A stretch of DNA of 64,000 nt from Elymus sibiricus (taxonomy: Eukaryota; Streptophyta; Magnoliopsida; Poales; Poaceae). Position 1 is the stretch's first letter. Each line of letters begins with the position of its first letter. The notes under the pieces are model-generated. The model did not search any database. It had not been told where the DNA came from and was given only the letters and a program-made list of their open reading frames with translations. The position numbers and the translations under genes were made by a program. Positions 59,499 through 64,000 of the stretch are shown here, piece by piece. The DNA lies in contig CM077667.1 in the NCBI GenBank assembly GCA_039707655.1, positions 154,174,642-154,238,641 of the forward strand, in the 5' to 3' direction.

Positions 59499-60832
59499 AC
59501 AGACATTAAGTTGTAACCAAGGGATTCGACAAGCATCACTTTGTCCATGTGTCGATCCCTTGTGATAGCAAGTCTACCTAGTCCTAGTAATTTGCTGCTA
59601 CTTTTGTTGGCAAAGACGATGTGATATTTGGTAGGAGGACGAATAGTTGAATCCATCACTAGGCTTCGGTCACCAGTCATGTGAATGGTGCATCCACTAT
59701 CCAGAATCCATTCAGTTGGATTGGATTTATCTTCCTGCATTGAGAATTAGTCTTGCTCACCAAGGCATGCATCTGTAACATGCATCGATGAAGATATTGC
59801 AGTATATAGTTGACAGTAAAACTAGACGATATAAATGGTAAAACCATTTGCATTAGGTATCTTGCGTCCAAACAAGAATGTTTTTGGGCCCCAGAGATAG
59901 TCTTCAAGATATCTCACGTTCAATCTGGAGGGTTAGAGTACTGCATGAAGATATTAGTTCTTCTTAACCACCCACATCTGTAGGGGTGGTTTAGAAGCAA
60001 TGAGCCTTAGTGCAGCATCAGAGAATTTAGGCAATGAAGCCCTAACAGTACGCTTCACAGGAGGGTTAGAGTACTCAAAAGAATTTGTAGATAAATTCTT
60101 AGTCTTATGAACATAACGATTCAAGCCATAGTGCTCATACTCATGAGTCTTTTCAGCCCGTCCCTGTGAAACATAGTGTTTAGCATGATCATATGAAGAT
60201 CTTTGTATTCTCAGAGACTTTGATCTGAGGTATGTATTCTTCCTAAGAGATGTCGTCATGACATTTATAGGAAGCTTCTCAAGAAGACATTTGAGAACCC
60301 AGATCCTCTTCATAGGAGAACCATTCCTATAGTTAGTTCCAATAAATCTGGCAAAAACTTCACCATTCTGAGATTTGAACAGTTTATAATTGGAGTCAAA
60401 TGACTCATCAATGATGATAGGGTTAGCACAGTTAAAACCAGATAATGTGGATGGATCAACCGAAGGGCCTTTTGCAGCAACCCATGTGGTTTTGGGATAC
60501 TGCTCAGGTTTCCAGTAGGATTCATCAACATTGATGTTTCTTTCGAAACCAACACCCTCTTCCCTAGGGCTTTTGTTCAAGATTGCCTTCTTGAGGACAT
60601 CACAAAGAATCTGATGTCCCTTCAGACTTTTGTACATGCCTGTTTCAAGCAATGTCTTCAACTGTCATTGTCATCAGTAATAGCAATGGTTTCCTCAGAT
60701 GAGGGGTTAGATACCACAGATGCAGTTGAAGATAATGCATTTTCAGAAGCATTTGAACATTCAGCATTTGAATCATTAGCTCCATGAGCAAGGCATTTTA
60801 AGCATGGATCATTAAATTTGTCCTGAGCGGTA
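59499..60832 (-). pseudogene. pol: Copia element G, gag and protease part
   Basis: The minus-strand frame at 59740-59474 has the Copia protease site WILDSGCTIHMTGDRS and ends in GYNLMSV at the edge of element F. The frame at 60661-59954 is gag-like (WKPEQYPKTTWVAAKGPSVD, then a Lys/Ser-rich tail ending MWVVKKN) and is not in phase with the protease. The rest, to 60832, is Ser/Asn-rich with stops. It continues from the integrase fragment at 51129-51203, with a gap of about 200 residues by family comparison. Family not identified. Confidence 0.72.
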
Positions 60833-62325
60833 TGATGAGCCACAAGTATAGGGGATCAATCGTAGTCCTTTCGATAAGTAAGACTGTCAAACCCAACGAG
60901 GAGCAGAAGGAAATGACAAGCGGTTTTTAGCAAGATAATCTCTACAAGCACTGAAATTGTAGGTAACAGATAGTTTGAGAGCAAGGTAATTTGTAACGAG
61001 CAACTAACGGTAACGGTAAACAAGGTGCAGCAAGGTAGCCCAATCCTTTTGAGGCAAAGGATAGACCAAAACAATCACTAGTATTAGGCAAAGTGTTCCT
61101 GAGGGTACACGGGAATTTCGTCTAGTCACTTTTATCATGTTGGTTTGATTCGTGTTCGCTACTTTGATAATTTGATATGTGGGTGGACCTATGCTAAGGT
61201 GTTGTTCTTACTTGAACTAACAACCTACTTATGATTAACCCCCTCGCAAGCATCCGCAACTACGAGAAAAGTATTAAGACAAAGTCTAACCATAGCATTA
61301 AACATGTGGATCCAAATCAGCCCCTTACGAAGTAGCGCATAAACTAGGGTTTAAGCTTATGTCACTCTAGCAACCCATCATCTAATAACTACTCCACAAT
61401 GCATTCCCTTAGGCCCATGAATTGTGAAGTGTCATGTAGTCGACGTTCACATGACACCACTAAGGGAATCACAACATACATATCATCAAAATATCGAACA
61501 CATATCAAATTCACATGATTACTTGCAACATGACTTCTCCCGTGACCTCAAGAACAAAGGTAACTACTCACAAATAATAATCATGCTCAAGATCAGAGGA
61601 GTAATGAATAGCATAATGGATCTGAACATATGATCTTCCACCAAATAAACCATATAGTAGTCAACCACGCAAGGTAATCAACACTACTAGTCACCCACAG
61701 GTACCAATCTGAGGTTCCGGTACAAAGATTGAACACAAGAGATGAACTAGGGATTGAGAGGAGATGGTGCTGTTGAAGATGTTGATGAAGATTGGCCTCC
61801 CAAAGATGAGAGGGGTGTTGGTGATGACGATAGCTTCGATTTCCCCCTCCGGGAGGGAAGTTCCCCCGGCGGAATCGCTCCGCCGAAGGGCAAATGTGCT
61901 CCTGCCCAAGTTCCGCCTCGAGGCGGCGGCGCTTCATCCCGAAAGTCCTCCTCTTAATTTTTTAGGTTTTTTGGGAATTTATACCGGAAGATGGGCACCG
62001 GAAGCGGGCCAGGCTGGGCACAACCCATCAGGGCGCGCCCAGGAGGGCCTGTTGTGCCCACCTGGGGGCCCTCCTCCGGTAGTTTTCAACTCCAGTCATT
62101 TTTATTAAATACAAAAATAATCTCCGTAAATTTTCAGCTTCATTGGAGGTGTGCAGAATAGGTATCTCTGACGTGCTTTTCTTGGGTCCAGAATTCCAGC
62201 TGCCGGTAATCTCCCTCTTTGTGTAAACCTTGCATATTATGAGAGAAAAGGCATTAGAATCACTCCCCAAAGCATTATTATTCAACAAAACAAAGTAAAT
62301 AACAGTAGGAAATCATGATGCAAAA
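60833..62325 (-). repeat. Truncated 3' LTR of element H
   Basis: On the plus strand it starts TGATGAGCCACAAG (one base from the usual TGATGACCC) and ends ATGATGCAAAA. The missing end would have been the first 11 bases of the LTR in its own direction. Confidence 0.88.
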
Positions 62326-64000
62326 CCTGACGCGCCCTGGTGTATCGTGCTCACCTCGATCACCTTCCGGTTTATTTTTTTATTTCCAAAATTCTAAAAT
62401 ATTCCAAAACTGACAAAAAATATTTTTGCGGATTTTTCGGAGTCCGTTTACTTACAGTATCACATACCTCCTATTTTTAAGTATTCTGGAGCGTTCCGAA
62501 AGGTTTCTTTTATGTGTTCCTTCGGTGTCATGGTTTGGATAACATTGCTTTCAACGTTAATTGGCGTACCTGAGATATAATGCTTAATTCTTTGTCCATT
62601 GACTACCTTCGGGTTAGTACCTTCGGCGTTATTAATCTTGATAGCACCAGAACGATAGACCTCTTCAATAATATATGGTCCTTCCCATTTCGAGAGAAGC
62701 TTTCCTGCAAAAAATCTTAAACGAGAGTTGAACAAAAGAACATAATCTCCTATTTTGAATTCCCGCTTTTGGATTCTCTTGCATGCCATCTCTTTACTTT
62801 TTCTTTGAATAGCTTGGCATTTTCATACGCTTGGGTTCTCCATTCATCTAGTGAGCTAATATCAAATAGCCTCTTCTCACCGGCAAGTTTGAAATCATAG
62901 TTGAGCTCTTTAATTGCCCAAAATGCTTTGTGTTCTAATTCTAGAGGCAAATGACAAGCTTTTCCATACACCATTTTATAGGGAGACATACCCATAGGAT
63001 TTTTATAAGCTGTTCTATAGGCCCAAAGTGTATCATCTAATTTCTTAGACCAATTCTTACGAGACCTATTGACAGTTTTTTGTAATATTAATTTTATTTC
63101 CCTATTGCTAAGTTCTAATTGACCACTAGATTGAGGATGATAGGGTGATGCAATTCTATGGTTAACATCATATTTAGCAAGCATCTTATGGAAAGCACCA
63201 TGAATAAAGGGTGAACCACCATCGGTCATTAAATATCTAGGGACTCCAAACCTCAGAAAGATAACCTCTTTAAGCATTTTAATGGAGGTGTGGTGATCAG
63301 CACTACTAGTTGGAATAGCTTCTACCTACTTAGTGACATAATCAACCGCAACTAAAATATGAGTGTACCCGTTAGAGGAAGGAAAAGGCCCCATATAATC
63401 AAAACCCCACACGTCAAATGGTTCAACAACAAGTGAATAATTCATAGGCATTTCTTGACGCTTACCGATATTACCAATTCTTTGACATTCATCACAAGAC
63501 AAGACAAACTTACGGGCATCCTTGAAGAGAGTAGGCCAATAAAAACCAGATTGCAATACCTTGTGAGCAGTTCTATCTCCCGCATGATGTCCTCCATAAG
63601 CTTCGGATTGACATTTCCATAGGATTTGTTCCTGTTCATGCTCAGGTACACAACGTCTAATAATACCATCTACTGCTTCCTTATAAAGATGTGGGTCATC
63701 CCAAAAGTAATGTCTCAAGTAATAGAAGAATTTTTTCTTTTGTTGATATGTAAAGCTAGGTGGTATATATTTAGCGACAATGTAATTAGCATAATCAGCA
63801 TACCAATGTGTGTTGTGTGAGACACTTATTGCAGCTAGCTGTTCGTCACGGAAACTATCATCAATAGGTAGTGGGTCATTAAGAATATTTTTTAACCTAG
63901 ACAAGTTATCAGCTACGGGGTTCTCAGCTCCTTTCCTATCAACGATATGTAAGTCAAATTCTTGAAGCAAAAGAACCCACCAAATAAGTCTAGGTTTAGC
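62326..64000 (-). pseudogene. pol: RNase H end and integrase of element H, broken
   Basis: The frames at 63970-63326, 63277-62750 and 62789-62460 together follow the integrase of element E. They include [54 protein letters not shown] and [17 protein letters not shown] near 63326 replaces Trp, and a deletion near 62775 shifts the frame. Upstream RNase H residues run off the window. Confidence 0.87.

Larger units (their letters stand above)
60833..64000 (-). mobile_element. Athila-type Gypsy retrotransposon H, 3' end with internal deletion
   Basis: It consists of a truncated 3' LTR (60833-62325) joined to the end of pol (62326 onward). Compared with elements A and E, about 2.3 kb is missing: the extra ORF, both purine tracts and the first 11 bases of the LTR. 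It continues past the window. It is inserted in Copia G; the left flank is cggta, and the right flank is not visible. Confidence 0.87.

Overview
The window is a block of nested LTR retrotransposons from a large grass genome. Wheat or a close Triticeae relative is most likely: the terminal repeats look like the Fatima and Sabrina/WHAM families from memory, which I could not check against a database. There are no tRNA or rRNA genes, no CRISPR and no bacterial features. Only one possible host gene was found, an intronless B3-like reading frame at 1479-2126. Nearly every other coding region is a decayed gag, protease, reverse transcriptase (RT), RNase H or integrase.

Layout. Position 1-1274 is the end of an unidentified LTR-like sequence, followed by the B3-like gene. 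From about 2.3-2.9 kb to 51128 lies one old minus-strand Gypsy element of the Tat type (element D), cut into four pieces: 2881-5593, 26224-28551, 38566-39104 and 49429-51128. Three elements interrupt it, each with perfect 5-bp target duplications. Element A (Athila-type, 5594-26223, duplication CCAGA) carries the Fatima-like Tat element B (13546-24009, GGGGG). Element C (non-autonomous Tat, minus strand, 28552-38565, CATAT) carries a solo LTR (33442-34034, CCCCT). Element E (Athila-type, 39105-49423, GGCGC) is the best preserved. D itself sits in a minus-strand Copia element G (51129-51203 and 59499-60832). G is also interrupted by a non-autonomous Athila-type element F (51204-59498) and by a deleted Athila-type copy H (60833 past the window end). 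G, D, A and B form four nesting levels.

How the parts work. A and E follow LTR, primer site matching tRNA-Asp, gag-protease-RT-RNase H-integrase, an extra downstream ORF, an internal purine tract, a non-coding stretch, a second purine tract and LTR. B has gag, protease, RT, two RNase H domains and integrase on the sense strand, plus a spliced antisense gene just inside its 3' LTR. C keeps gag and the same kind of antisense gene but has no pol. F keeps gag and protease but has no RT or integrase. All coding regions except the B3-like gene and the extra ORF of E contain stops or frameshifts; E has only three visible lesions in gag-pol.

The most interesting structures are the antisense spliced genes shared by B and C, the second internal purine tract in all three Athila-type elements, the unrelated extra ORFs at the same place in A and E, the B3-like gene, and the flank of F, which lacks a target duplication and has lost part of Copia G.
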